Below the pieces are notes generated by a model. The model saw only the letters and a list, made by a program, of their open reading frames with translations, was not told where the DNA came from and ran no database searches. DNA of 64,000 bases from Pseudalkalibacillus berkeleyi (GTDB lineage Bacteria; Bacillota; Bacilli; Bacillales; Fictibacillaceae), in contig NZ_JAKIJS010000001.1 in NCBI RefSeq assembly GCF_021608225.1, forward strand, positions 2,232,001 to 2,296,000, given 5' to 3'. Positions 32,138-40,486 of this stretch are shown piece after piece; the stretch's first letter is position 1; every line of letters starts with the position of its first letter. Made by a program: the position numbers and the translations under genes.

Positions 32138-33094
32138 GTGAGTCAACAAATAATACCAGCTATAATTGCTTTTGTATTAGTCTCGGTTTTATCCCCGCTA
32201 TTCATTGCTTTATTAAGAAAATTAAAGCTCCTTCAGCCGATAAGGAAAGAACTTCCTTCTAATCATCAATTAAAGAAAGGTACTCCGTTAATGTTTGGGA
32301 TCATTCTTTTTGTAGGGATTATCGTATCCATACTCTTTTCACCTACTCCATTAATGTTATTTTTGGCCGTTACGTACATTCTATTTAGTTTTATTGGTTT
32401 TTTGGATGACTTTTGGAAAGCTTCACGCCAAGATCCTTTAGGGGTATCGGGTAAGACCAAGCTTGTTTTGCAATTTATTTTTACAAGTGCTTTGCTTTTC
32501 TACGTGATAAACATATTTGGTGTAGACACCGAGATTAGTATTCATAAAAAATTCTCCTTTGACCTTCCAATGGTGGTATATATCATTGTGATCACCTTAT
32601 TTGTTGTTGGTTCTGCAAATGCCATTAACTTTACTGATGGCTTGGATGGTCTTTTAGGAGTTGTTTCAATCCCTACATATTTTTTCTTTTTTGTGATATC
32701 AGACAATTCAGAGGTGCAGCTTTTTTGTTTAATTATGATTGGATCCTTATTGGGTTTCCTCATTTATAATTTATATCCTGCCAAGGCTTTTATGGGGGAT
32801 ACGGGATCATTAGCGATAGGAGGATCACTTTCATTCCTTGCCATTCTTGAGAAAGTGGAGATTCTAATTCCCGTTTTATTCTTTATCTATTTTGCTGAAA
32901 AGCTTTCGGTTATCTTACAAGTTACTTCATTTAAACTTACACGTAAACGGATCTTCAGAATGACACCAATCCACTTTCACTATGGCTTAAAATATGGGTG
33001 GTCTGAAAATACAATTGTCACCGGTTTCGGGTTTGTTTCTTGGTTTTGTACTCTTATCTGTTTAGCTTATTGGAAATTTATTCTCCATCCATAA
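32138..33094 (+). CDS. MraY-like phospho-N-acetylmuramoyl-pentapeptide transferase paralogue
   Basis: 318-aa polyprenyl-phosphate HexNAc-1-P transferase with about ten helices. MraY-type motifs: the DD pair in FIGFLDDFWK near 86-95, NAINFTDGLDGL near 163-174, KAFMGDTGSLAIGG near 215-228 and RMTPIHFHYGLKYGWSE near 270-286. The last is the MraY histidine motif, normally HHH, here His-Phe-His. MraY makes lipid I in the membrane and its main gene lies in the dcw cluster; this is an orphan copy. GTG start with AAGGAGAGG upstream. It could make a modified lipid-linked sugar instead. Confidence 0.85.
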   Translation: MSQQIIPAIIAFVLVSVLSPLFIALLRKLKLLQPIRKELPSNHQLKKGTPLMFGIILFVGIIVSILFSPTPLMLFLAVTYILFSFIGFLDDFWKASRQDPLGVSGKTKLVLQFIFTSALLFYVINIFGVDTEISIHKKFSFDLPMVVYIIVITLFVVGSANAINFTDGLDGLLGVVSIPTYFFFFVISDNSEVQLFCLIMIGSLLGFLIYNLYPAKAFMGDTGSLAIGGSLSFLAILEKVEILIPVLFFIYFAEKLSVILQVTSFKLTRKRIFRMTPIHFHYGLKYGWSENTIVTGFGFVSWFCTLICLAYWKFILHP

Positions 33095-33149
33095 ATTAAG
33101 TAAAGGCGAAATCCTTCTTAGATTAACGCACCCTTATCTTGAATAAAGA

Positions 33150-33614
33150 CTATATATCCTTTTCTAAACAGTAGTGTGGTTTTCCATCAAAAACTACTTC
33201 CTTAAACTTATTAAAACCTAGTTTAGTCCAAAATAATAAGCCATTCTCATTCTCCTTATGTACTGCCAAACGTAATTTCTTCTTATCTTCTTGTCTAATC
33301 AGATCTTCTAAATATCTAAAGGCTTCAAGAGAGTTTCTCGAACCTTGATACTGCTTATGAATTACAAACAAACTTATCCAAGGAGTATGATCGGAGGGAT
33401 TTTCTATGCAGTAATCCACTAAACCAATGTACTTTCCGGACTTCTTAATTAATGTTCGAGTGGTATTTAGTTTCTTAGATTCTTCAAACTCAGACTTTAT
33501 GTCTTCAAAACTAATAGTTCGTTTATTCTTAGACAAAAGGTTGTAAGACGAATTTGAATTCATAATTTCTAACTCTATCTTCCACTTATTTATTTCATTC
33601 TTTTCAAAAATCAT
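33150..33614 (-). CDS. GNAT family N-acetyltransferase
   Basis: 154-aa GNAT fold: WISLFVIHKQYQGSRNSLEAFRYLE (near 91-115) holds the acetyl-CoA binding loop, although the usual R/Q-x-x-G-x-G/A is degenerate, and LLFWTKLGFNKFKEVVFDG is the typical C-terminal strand. AAAGGTG sets the ATG at 33614, six codons inside the frame. Substrate unknown; it is in the accessory region and monocistronic. Confidence 0.72.
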   Translation of the reverse strand: MIFEKNEINKWKIELEIMNSNSSYNLLSKNKRTISFEDIKSEFEESKKLNTTRTLIKKSGKYIGLVDYCIENPSDHTPWISLFVIHKQYQGSRNSLEAFRYLEDLIRQEDKKKLRLAVHKENENGLLFWTKLGFNKFKEVVFDGKPHYCLEKDI

Positions 33615-33778
33615 CACTATAGCACCTTTCAACTTACAATGTTATATAGCTCTACTGACAAAACCTAGATTAAAACAATACTTTTTCTTAAACGAGCGCA
33701 CCCGATCAAACGCCTAATCCACTCCCAAGACGAATGCAAAAAACCCACCTCCGTGGGATACATTTTCCTTTTTATCAT

Positions 33779-34056
33779 CCATCCACCCAACTCGAATAAT
33801 AATATACTCCTTGTTTTTTAGGTGAAGTAAATTGACCATCTTTTAGGGGTATTTCCTTTTTGTTTTTCCACAATTTGTACTAGATGGCGTTCATTCGGCT
33901 CGGGCTTATAATCCATATTTAATGAAATTGTTTCACCAGATTTAACGCTAATAGGTGTCTTGCCTTTTAATAATTCAACTGGACCAAGTGCGTTTTGCTT
34001 TGATATATACTTGTTTGCACCTCTGAAGTAAACTCGTTAAATGATTTAAGCTCGGT
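33779..34056 (-). pseudogene. Frameshifted remnant of an unknown, possibly exported protein
   Basis: Three frame segments join into one protein-like sequence on the minus strand: ELKSFNEFTSEVQTSIYQSKTH, then VELLKGKTPISVKSGETISL...NERHLVQIVEKQKGN, then PLKDGQFTSPKKQGVYYYSSWVDG followed by a stop. At least two frameshifts separate them. The middle resembles an external beta-sandwich domain. A 48-bp part (33988-34035) is 42/48 identical to 57676-57723, so a related copy decayed at another site. Confidence 0.6.
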
Positions 34057-34065
34057 ATTTTCATT

Positions 34066-34524
34066 TCAAAGTTTTAATTTCATACCTTCATGTGAAGCGG
34101 TGAATCCAAGTTGTTCATAGAAACGAAGCGCATCCTCTCGTTTCTTGTCGGTTGTCAATTGAACGAGGTGACATCCTCGATCCTTTGCTCTTTGGATCCC
34201 CCATTCGATTAACTTCGTTCCAATACCTTGACCACGGGTTGTGGATGAGGTTCGGACACCTTCAATGGTCGCTCTCCAACCCCCTTGGTATGTAAGATAA
34301 GGTGTAAAGGTGAGTTGTATCACACCAACAACTTCTCCCCTTACACAAGCTACAACTAATTCATTATTGGGATCAGTATGAATCGCTTGAAACGCTTCTC
34401 TATAACAATCAGGTAGTGGAGTTTCGTATCGCTCTCTTTGCTGACCTAAAACATCATCCGCAAGCATTCGGATGACCGTATCCAAGTCTTGTTCACTTGC
34501 TTTTCTAAAAGTTAAACGATCCAT
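34066..34524 (-). CDS. GNAT family N-acetyltransferase
   Basis: 152 aa with a clear GNAT acetyl-CoA motif: TIEGVRTSSTTRGQGIGTKLIEWGIQRAKDRGC near 87-119, including R-G-Q-G-I-G, and ALRFYEQLGFTASHEGMKL at the end. The N-terminus LTFRKASEQDLDTVIRML is also typical. Substrate unknown. It follows 48 bp after the DUF-like gene on the same strand, so the two may be co-transcribed. Confidence 0.87.
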   Translation of the reverse strand: MDRLTFRKASEQDLDTVIRMLADDVLGQQRERYETPLPDCYREAFQAIHTDPNNELVVACVRGEVVGVIQLTFTPYLTYQGGWRATIEGVRTSSTTRGQGIGTKLIEWGIQRAKDRGCHLVQLTTDKKREDALRFYEQLGFTASHEGMKLKL

Positions 34525-34572
34525 TAATCTTCAGCTCCAATTGCACATCTAAATTGTAGAATGGTGAATTGA

Positions 34573-34992
34573 TCAGCTTCTAATCAATTGCTTATCCAAT
34601 TCTCTCACTCGATCATATGACTGCAAAAGACTTTCTGGTACCACTGTTCTCCCAAGTTCCCAAGAGTTCGTGTCAATTTTAGAACGAAGCTCTTCTTTTT
34701 CTTTATCGTCACCATACATAAGGATCCTTAAATCTCGAAAGTGTTTTCTAGAATCTAAGTAATATCCGACCATATGGTAGACAAGGATTTTTACAAAGTT
34801 CTCCTCTGTCTCTTTTACTTTTATTTTACTTTTATAACCATTTACTTTAAGGTAATTAAATTTGATCGTGTTTGTTGATACGTTATAGCTCATCGGCACA
34901 GTTAACGTATTATCAAATTCAATATTGATATCTATTTTAAGTTCAAGTAACGTCTCATTTATGATCTTTTCAATATTCCAAATATAGAGCAT
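34573..34992 (-). CDS. Hypothetical protein, possibly a degenerate peptidase-like fold
   Basis: 139 aa that I do not recognise. Basic beta-strand region (YNVSTNTIKFNYLKVNGYKSKIKVKE), then a helix VKILVYHMVGYYLDSRKH where a zinc peptidase of the ImmA type would carry HExxH; here it reads HMVGY, so no catalysis is expected. The C-terminus is a charged helix (YDRVRELDKQLIRS). GTGAGG before the ATG at 34992 is the better start; an ATG at 35061 lacks an RBS. Confidence 0.55.
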   Translation of the reverse strand: MLYIWNIEKIINETLLELKIDINIEFDNTLTVPMSYNVSTNTIKFNYLKVNGYKSKIKVKETEENFVKILVYHMVGYYLDSRKHFRDLRILMYGDDKEKEELRSKIDTNSWELGRTVVPESLLQSYDRVRELDKQLIRS

Positions 34993-35166
34993 ATCATGCC
35001 TCACACCTTTTCCTATTAGATAAAATTGTTCAAATCGTACGCTTTCTATGTATATTGACATATGAAATATAGTAAAGATTGTTTAAACATTCAAGTCTAC
35101 ATACTAAATGTCCTCTTTTTCTACTAGAAATAAGTACAACTCAACCGTTTTTTATCAAAAAAAGAG

Positions 35167-35188
35167 GCTCATCCTATTTCGGATAAGC
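35167..35188 (-). terminator. Terminator of the DUF817 gene
   Basis: GCTTATCC/GGATGAGC stem (one mismatch) read on the minus strand, then CTC and T7. It overlaps the stop codon. Confidence 0.7.
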
Positions 35189-35983
35189 ACCATCATAAGC
35201 TTTACTCGTATATATACTGGGGTAACTTTTAGCTTTAACCAGCTTTAATGTCGCTACAATTAAAAAACTAACAATGACTAATAACAGCCATGAGCTCACT
35301 TTTCCTAAATGTACTAGACTCCATGCTTCTCGTTGATTTGGATATTCCCAAGCGCTAAAAAATGTTGCTATATTTTCTGCAATCCAAATAAAAAATCCAA
35401 TGAGTACAAAGGAAAGTGCTAGCGGCATTCTGTATCGAGTTCCACCAACCTCATATATGACCCATGATTTCCAAAAGACGATCATAACAAGCGCCGATAG
35501 CCACCACCTAACGTCAATCCAATAATGATGGGTAAAGAAATTCAAGTAAATTGCAGCTGCAAGAGGAACGACTTGCAAAAGTGATGGCCAATTCACTAGT
35601 TCAACCTTAAGTCTTCTCCACGCCTGACAAAGATAACTCGCTACACTTGCATACATGAATCCGCTATATAAAGGTACCCCAAAAATTTTACTGTATCCTT
35701 CTTCCGGATAAGACCAGGAACCCATATGTACCTTGTAAAGTTCTAGAGCAAGCCCAATCATGTGAAACAATGAGATGACCTTTAATTCATCACGTGTTTC
35801 AAGCCCAGAACGCAGCATTAACCATTGCATCAATAAGCAGATGATCAGTAACCAATCATACCGCGGTAGATAGGGTAGTGTTGTGATTTGCGTCAATGCC
35901 AAGGAGGCAAAGATCACGACAGGAAACAGACACGAAAGCGCCTGCTCCCTGCCAAATCGAATGAGTTGTGTTAGCGCCCTCAT
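35174..35983 (-). CDS. DUF817 family membrane protein
   Basis: 269 aa with about eight predicted helices. Conserved DUF817 features: FGREQALSCLFPV at the N-terminus, ALELYKVHMGSWSYPEEGYSKIFGVPLYSGFMYASVASY near 78-116, NFFTHHYWIDVRWWL near 148 and IAENIATFFSAWEYPNQ near 203. It lies in the cell membrane; the function is unknown. It sits 28 bp after an XRE regulator gene on the same strand and may share its transcript. Confidence 0.87.
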   Translation of the reverse strand: MRALTQLIRFGREQALSCLFPVVIFASLALTQITTLPYLPRYDWLLIICLLMQWLMLRSGLETRDELKVISLFHMIGLALELYKVHMGSWSYPEEGYSKIFGVPLYSGFMYASVASYLCQAWRRLKVELVNWPSLLQVVPLAAAIYLNFFTHHYWIDVRWWLSALVMIVFWKSWVIYEVGGTRYRMPLALSFVLIGFFIWIAENIATFFSAWEYPNQREAWSLVHLGKVSSWLLLVIVSFLIVATLKLVKAKSYPSIYTSKAYDGAYPK

Positions 35984-36011
35984 ATGCTCTGCCTCCTACA
36001 ATCTTTTATTC

Positions 36012-36227
36012 TCAACTGTCACTCTCACTTTTATATTCTAAAAGATCACCTGGCTGACACTCTAATGCTTTGCAAATTGCCTCTAAGGTTGAAAATCGAA
36101 CAGCTTTTGCCTTCCCATTTTTCAAAATTGAAAGGTTAGCCATCGTTATTCCAACCCTTTCCGAAAGTTCTGTCACACTCATTTTTCTTTTAGCGAGCAT
36201 TACATCAATGTTAATTACTATAGCCAT
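36012..36227 (-). CDS. XRE-family regulator (YozG-like)
   Basis: 71-aa protein made almost only of a Cro/C1 helix-turn-helix: VMLAKRKMSVTELSERVGITMANLSILKNGKAKAVRFSTLEAICKALECQPGDLLEY. This matches the YozG/YvnA group, which is typically paired with DUF2975 membrane proteins, as here: the DUF2975 gene lies 10 bp upstream. GAGGTG gives the ATG at 36227. The pair probably forms a small membrane-linked regulatory unit. Confidence 0.87.
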   Translation of the reverse strand: MAIVINIDVMLAKRKMSVTELSERVGITMANLSILKNGKAKAVRFSTLEAICKALECQPGDLLEYKSESDS

Positions 36228-36237
36228 GTGATTCACC

Positions 36238-36720
36238 TCAGACCGTTAAATCATTTTCAGATTTAATATCTATAGCACTTTTTAAAAGCTTTTGAAGAAC
36301 ACCTGCAAAGACGGCAATTACCATTGAAGCAAAAATGATAATCAGCCCAATCATTATGACACCCGGCGCGTCGTCTATCTCTCCTACTAAATAGAAGAAT
36401 GGCATAACTATCAAATACACGACACTAATTGAGACTGCACAAAATTTTATATTCCTTAGTGCTCTTACCGAGGATTCCGAAAATGCATGGTCCTTATCGA
36501 TTAATTTCAAGAGTCTTAAAGCCTGGTACAAAGCAATAAAAAATGGAATTGCTGCTACGTACATACCCATTAACACAGGATAGATATAGGAAGCAATCAC
36601 TGATTCAACTTCTGAAGCTTGCTTTGCAAACCAAGGCAGTGCAAATATGCACAACAGAAGTACCCCAATTCCAATAAGAAAGACAACGACTCTTAAAAAA
36701 TTAGTTGATCCTCGATTCAT
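36238..36720 (-). CDS. DUF2975 domain membrane protein
   Basis: 160 aa with four predicted helices (about 12-33, 47-70, 95-118, 125-148) and the DUF2975 loop LLKLIDKDHAFSESSVRALRNIKFCA. It is the usual partner of YozG-type XRE regulators and precedes one here by 10 bp. GAGGTG sets the ATG at 36720. A role in holding or modulating the regulator is inferred from conserved linkage only. Confidence 0.85.
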   Translation of the reverse strand: MNRGSTNFLRVVVFLIGIGVLLLCIFALPWFAKQASEVESVIASYIYPVLMGMYVAAIPFFIALYQALRLLKLIDKDHAFSESSVRALRNIKFCAVSISVVYLIVMPFFYLVGEIDDAPGVIMIGLIIIFASMVIAVFAGVLQKLLKSAIDIKSENDLTV

Positions 36721-36832
36721 GAAAAGCACCTCACTTAAATAATCTTAATTAGAAGTTACCATATTATTTATTGATAAACAATAAATAATTATCATTTTGT
36801 AGTATATAGTTATTGTTATTAAACAAATTAAA

Positions 36833-36862
36833 AAGCATTCCTCATTTTTGAAAATGCTTTCT
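36833..36862 (-). terminator. Probable terminator
   Basis: AAAGCATT...AATGCTTT stem with a T-run on the minus strand, after the small anchored protein gene. Confidence 0.5.
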
Positions 36863-36889
36863 GATATTCTATGTTGAACTCACTATCGA

Positions 36890-37198
36890 TCATTTTGATA
36901 ATATGAATCCGTCTTTGAAAGTAATGATGATCATACTCGTTCCGTTCTTTTCGAGAGTAATTGCAGAACCTATCTGGTCTACTTCTTTCCAACCTCTTAG
37001 CTTTAATTGCATCAAATATAACTGATTAAACCCTTTATATTTGTAAGATACATGACCTGCTTTATGTTTTTCTATTTGTGCTGTTAATGGTACTGGGAAT
37101 TTTTCAATCGGTGAAGACTTATGAAAGCCTATCGTAAAGCTAATGACAAGTATACTCATAACAGATATGAGTACCCAAGTGAATCTACTTTTGTTCAT
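36890..37198 (-). CDS. Small membrane-anchored hypothetical protein
   Basis: 102 aa with one N-terminal membrane segment (about 7-25, after the basic NKSR) and an external domain of about 75 residues (GHVSYKYKGFNQLYLMQLKLRGWKEVDQIGSAITLEKNG). It may be a signal anchor or an exported protein. No family is recognised. GGGGAG lies upstream of the ATG. Monocistronic. Confidence 0.6.
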   Translation of the reverse strand: MNKSRFTWVLISVMSILVISFTIGFHKSSPIEKFPVPLTAQIEKHKAGHVSYKYKGFNQLYLMQLKLRGWKEVDQIGSAITLEKNGTSMIIITFKDGFILSK

Positions 37199-37315
37199 TT
37201 TATGCTCCCCTTTACAGGTTGTAATTTTTCCTTATTTTACCACCAAACTCAACCTAGTGGGGATATAAAAAAGCGTCTCATAAGTAGGTGCCAGTGACTG
37301 ATTTCTCCAAAAAAA

Positions 37316-37356
37316 CAAGACCAAGTAAAACGAAAAAAAACGGCTACTTGATCTTG
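37316..37356 (-). terminator. Terminator of the carnitine operon
   Basis: CAAGATCAAGTA / TACTTGGTCTTG on the minus strand, long A/T-rich loop, then T7. The stem core resembles the moaA terminator at 11896. Confidence 0.75.
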
Positions 37357-37386
37357 TAATTATTTTTTGAGACTTCTTAAATTGTA

Positions 37387-37854
37387 TTACCCTTTTCTAA
37401 TTCCAATCTTTCGGCCTGCTTGTTTTGGGGTTTCTTTCTCATGATCATTCGCATAAATATCTGCTAGAACCGATGATACTTGTTCAGGAAAGGGGGCAGG
37501 ACGACCATCAGTCGTTCCGATTCCCATAAGCATTTGTTCACTCGTAGCAATAAGTTCATCTAGATCATTCAACATATTGAAAAAGATGTGAATCCTTTTC
37601 TTATCAAGGTCTAAGATCTGACATGTTATTGTCAATTGTTGTCCTTCATGAGCCTCTTTCAAATAGCAAATATGAGATTCGAGCGTGAAGATTGTATACG
37701 CAAGCGTTTGACGCCCTTCATAATCCAAGCCAATTTGATCCATGAATTCGTCAACCGCAAGACTGAACACACGTGAATATTCAGCATCATTCATATGCCC
37801 ATTATAATCCACCCAATCAGGACTTACACACCTTTGAAGTTTGAATTCGCTCAT
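37387..37854 (-). CDS. cdhB: Betainyl-CoA thioesterase (CdhB-like)
   Basis: 155-aa 4HBT hotdog thioesterase. SPDWVDYNGHMNDAEYSRVF near the N-terminus contains the D-x-x-G-H-M catalytic pattern of this family. In carnitine breakdown this enzyme releases glycine betaine from betainyl-CoA, and it lies directly downstream of the carnitine dehydrogenase and dehydrocarnitine cleavage genes. The assignment to betainyl-CoA rests on this context. Last gene of the operon, with a terminator 30 bp on. Confidence 0.85.
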   Translation of the reverse strand: MSEFKLQRCVSPDWVDYNGHMNDAEYSRVFSLAVDEFMDQIGLDYEGRQTLAYTIFTLESHICYLKEAHEGQQLTITCQILDLDKKRIHIFFNMLNDLDELIATSEQMLMGIGTTDGRPAPFPEQVSSVLADIYANDHEKETPKQAGRKIGIRKG

Positions 37855-37865
37855 AAGCTCCCCTC

Positions 37866-38831
37866 CTAAACTTTCGACTGTTGGTCTTTCGTCGCTTCTG
37901 GCCAGTAGTCCTTCACGAGATCGAGTAATTTAACGAGAAACTCATTACGATTCTGATCGAGATCTGACAAACTACACTCTCCGGACTGTTCTTCACAACC
38001 TGCAACCACACGGTCATGGAGTTCATCTGTCAGTTCAGGCGCTTCAAGCTTCGTCCATGGTTTTTTCAATGCTGGACCGAATTGTTTAAGCATATGGCGC
38101 ATACCGCCTTCTCCACCAGCAAGATGGAACGTTAGAAATGGACCATATTGTGCATAGCGTAAGCCCGCACCATAAATAAAAGCTTGGTCAACTTCTTCTG
38201 TTGTGGCAATACCTTCGTTAACAATATGCAGGGACTCACGCCAAATCGCTTCAATAAGGCGATCGGCGATATGCCCTTCGATTTCATTTCTAACGAGAAG
38301 TGCCTTCATGTTCATCCCCTCAAAAAAGGCGGTTGCTCTATCAGTAAAAGCTTTCGAAGTTGCTTGTCCAGGTACAACTTCTACTAACGGTAAAATATAT
38401 ACGGGATGGAATGGATGAGCGACAACAAAACGCTCTGGATATTCAAGTCCTCGTTGCAAGTAAGACGGCTTGATCCCAGATGTACTAGAAGCGATTATCG
38501 CATCCTTTTTCGCGTATCGATCGATCTCAGCCAATACGGATTCCTTCAAATCTTCTATTTCTGGTACATTTTCTTGAATAAAATCAGCATCCGCTACAGC
38601 TTTTGCTACATCTTGTTCAAAATGGAGACGATCTTTCGATGCTCCGTCAGCAAGACCGAGTTCATCCACATACGGCCAAGCTTGTTCAACCGCTTTTCTC
38701 ATACGTTCTTCTGCACCGTCAGCCGGATCTGTCGCTACTACGTCATAACCGTGTGCCAGATAACGAGTGATCCAACCATTTCCTATTACACCTGTTCCAA
38801 CTACTGCAATTGTTTGGATGTCTGCTGGCAT
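37866..38831 (-). CDS. lcdH: L-carnitine dehydrogenase
   Basis: 321 aa, 3-hydroxyacyl-CoA dehydrogenase fold. NAD motif IAVVGTGVIGNGWITRYLAHGYDV at 8-31, SSTSGIKPSYLQRGL near 115, AHPFHPVYILPLVEVVPG near 138-155 (catalytic His), and HIADRLIEAIWRESLHIVNEG near 185. It oxidises L-carnitine to 3-dehydrocarnitine with NAD. Short C-terminus, so the thioesterase is a separate gene rather than fused as in some species. Overlaps the upstream cleavage enzyme gene by 1 bp. Confidence 0.92.
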   Translation of the reverse strand: MPADIQTIAVVGTGVIGNGWITRYLAHGYDVVATDPADGAEERMRKAVEQAWPYVDELGLADGASKDRLHFEQDVAKAVADADFIQENVPEIEDLKESVLAEIDRYAKKDAIIASSTSGIKPSYLQRGLEYPERFVVAHPFHPVYILPLVEVVPGQATSKAFTDRATAFFEGMNMKALLVRNEIEGHIADRLIEAIWRESLHIVNEGIATTEEVDQAFIYGAGLRYAQYGPFLTFHLAGGEGGMRHMLKQFGPALKKPWTKLEAPELTDELHDRVVAGCEEQSGECSLSDLDQNRNEFLVKLLDLVKDYWPEATKDQQSKV

Positions 38832-39724
38832 TACTGATCCCCTCCGTATGGATTTCTAAGTTGATAGTGTGCTCTTGCTTCTGCTGGCGTCATAGGCTCT
38901 AGACCGTGCCCATGTAGCATTGTGACTGCTTTATCTACGAGCTGCTCATTCTTTGCAGGGACACCTTTTGATAGATAAATGTTGTCTTCAAGTCCAACTC
39001 GAACATTCCCTCCTAGCAGTGCAGATTGTCCTGCAATAGGCATTTGCATTCTTCCAATTCCAAAAGCTGACCAATGCGCATTTTCTGGCAGCCTATTCTT
39101 CATATATAGAATGGTTTCTGCATCTGCTTCAGCACCCCAAGGAATACCTAGGCAAAACTGGAACATTGGATCCCCATCGATTAATCCCTCTTGAATCAAT
39201 TGTTTCGCAAATCTTATATGTCCTGTGTCGAAGCATTCTAGTTCGGGTTTCACACCACTATCTTGAATCCGTTTTGCTTGGTCCCGTAACCAGTCAGTCG
39301 GGCTCATATAAATCATGTTGCCGAAGTTGGTGCTTCCACAATCAAGTGTGCACATTTCTGGAAGTAGTTCCCCAACAGGCTCATGGCGTTCAGCAGGTGT
39401 TTGCATATCCGTACCATCGCCTCCAGCAGCAGGTGTTGCAAGACTTGGGATAAAATCGCCTCCTCCACCAGACGTGATGTTAATGATGACGTCTGTTTCA
39501 GATTCACGAATGCGGTCAACGATTTCTCGATAATGGTTTAGATCATGACTAATTCCACCCGTTTCAGGATTACGCGCGTGGACATGAGCAACTGTCGCTC
39601 CAGCTTTAGCTGATTCTATTGCTGAGTTCGCAATCTCCTTAGGTGTTACTGGTACGTTAGGGTTTTTCTCAGTCGTTTCACCCGCTCCAGTTACCGCGGC
39701 TGTTAGTAATACTTTACCTTTCAT
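38831..39724 (-). CDS. cdhC: Dehydrocarnitine cleavage enzyme (BKACE/DUF849)
   Basis: 297-aa TIM-barrel beta-keto acid cleavage enzyme. Zinc and substrate features: TAAVTGAGETTEKNPNVPVTP at the N-terminus, VAHVHARNPETGG near 45-57 (H-x-H), PELECFDTGHIRFA near 158 and GNVRVGLEDNIYL near 230-242. BKACE enzymes exchange an acetyl unit with acetyl-CoA; next to a carnitine dehydrogenase the products are acetoacetate and betainyl-CoA. First gene of the cdhC-lcdH-cdhB operon. Confidence 0.9.
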   Translation of the reverse strand: MKGKVLLTAAVTGAGETTEKNPNVPVTPKEIANSAIESAKAGATVAHVHARNPETGGISHDLNHYREIVDRIRESETDVIINITSGGGGDFIPSLATPAAGGDGTDMQTPAERHEPVGELLPEMCTLDCGSTNFGNMIYMSPTDWLRDQAKRIQDSGVKPELECFDTGHIRFAKQLIQEGLIDGDPMFQFCLGIPWGAEADAETILYMKNRLPENAHWSAFGIGRMQMPIAGQSALLGGNVRVGLEDNIYLSKGVPAKNEQLVDKAVTMLHGHGLEPMTPAEARAHYQLRNPYGGDQ

Positions 39725-39751
39725 TTCAATTCCTCCTTACTAAAAATAAAC

Positions 39752-39780
39752 ACTATCCGATCGGTTATGATTGAAATCAA
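39752..39780 (-). promoter_or_regulatory. Carnitine operon promoter with embedded operator
   Basis: On the minus strand TTGATT (39780-39775), a 17-bp spacer and GATAGT (39757-39752). The palindrome CCGATCGG (39757-39764) lies in the spacer next to the -10. A repressor bound there would block the operon; the divergent TetR gene is the likely source. Confidence 0.5.
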
Positions 39781-39920
39781 TTGAAACTATACCATCCAGA
39801 CTGTTTATAATCAACCTCGAATATAATACTTTAACTTCTAATTAAGTTGTGAAATTGAATACTAAAGGGGCTAATGGTAAAATAGAACGTAATTAAAACT
39901 AGACTGTGAGGTATATATTC

Positions 39921-40469
39921 ATGCCAAGAGAATCGAAACGGCATAAAATCGTAGAAGCCGCGGCATTAATTGTGCATAATCGTGGCATTGACGCACTAAC
40001 ACTTGATGCTGTGGCTGAAGAAGCGAAAGTGAGTAAAGGTGGTCTCTTGTATCACTTTAGAAGTAAAGAAGCGCTCGTTGAAGGGTTAGTTCTACATATG
40101 AACAACGTTTATCGGACGAACGTTGAGGATGCAGTTTATGATGACATTAATCGTAACGGAAAATGGACAAGAGCCATTATTAAAGCAACATATGATCAAA
40201 GTCTTAAGAATACAGAAACAAGTGCAGGAATGTTAGCAGCCCAAGGGATTAACCCCGACCTGCTTAAACCTCTTCAACAGACGTATGCCAATTGGCAAGA
40301 AAACATTTCAACTGACGGAATTGATCCCGTTCAAGCGACCATACTTAGATTAGCAGCTGATGGATTATGGTTTTCTGAGATTTTCGGATTAGCACCACTA
40401 GATGAGAAGCTAAGGAAACAAGTGTTAGACCGCTTGATGCAGCAGACATATGATAAAGAAAACGAATAA
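39921..40469 (+). CDS. TetR/AcrR-family regulator of carnitine genes
   Basis: 182 aa. The N-terminal helix-turn-helix is typical (KIVEAAALIVHNRGIDALTLDAVAEEAKVSKGGLLYHFRSKEALVEGLV, about 7-55), with an AcrR/YsiA-like ligand domain behind. GTGAGG gives the ATG at 39921; five further codons upstream are open. It is divergent from cdhC, with a CCGATCGG palindrome between the two genes. It probably represses carnitine catabolism until carnitine or an intermediate binds (inference). Confidence 0.85.
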   Translation: MPRESKRHKIVEAAALIVHNRGIDALTLDAVAEEAKVSKGGLLYHFRSKEALVEGLVLHMNNVYRTNVEDAVYDDINRNGKWTRAIIKATYDQSLKNTETSAGMLAAQGINPDLLKPLQQTYANWQENISTDGIDPVQATILRLAADGLWFSEIFGLAPLDEKLRKQVLDRLMQQTYDKENE

Positions 40470-40486
40470 TAAAAGTGAGATTTGAG

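Noticed and set aside
37274-37315. GTCTCATAAGTAGGTGCCAGTGACT as an IS end
   Set aside because: It recalls decayed repeat or IS ends seen in Bacillus, but no second end or target duplication is visible.
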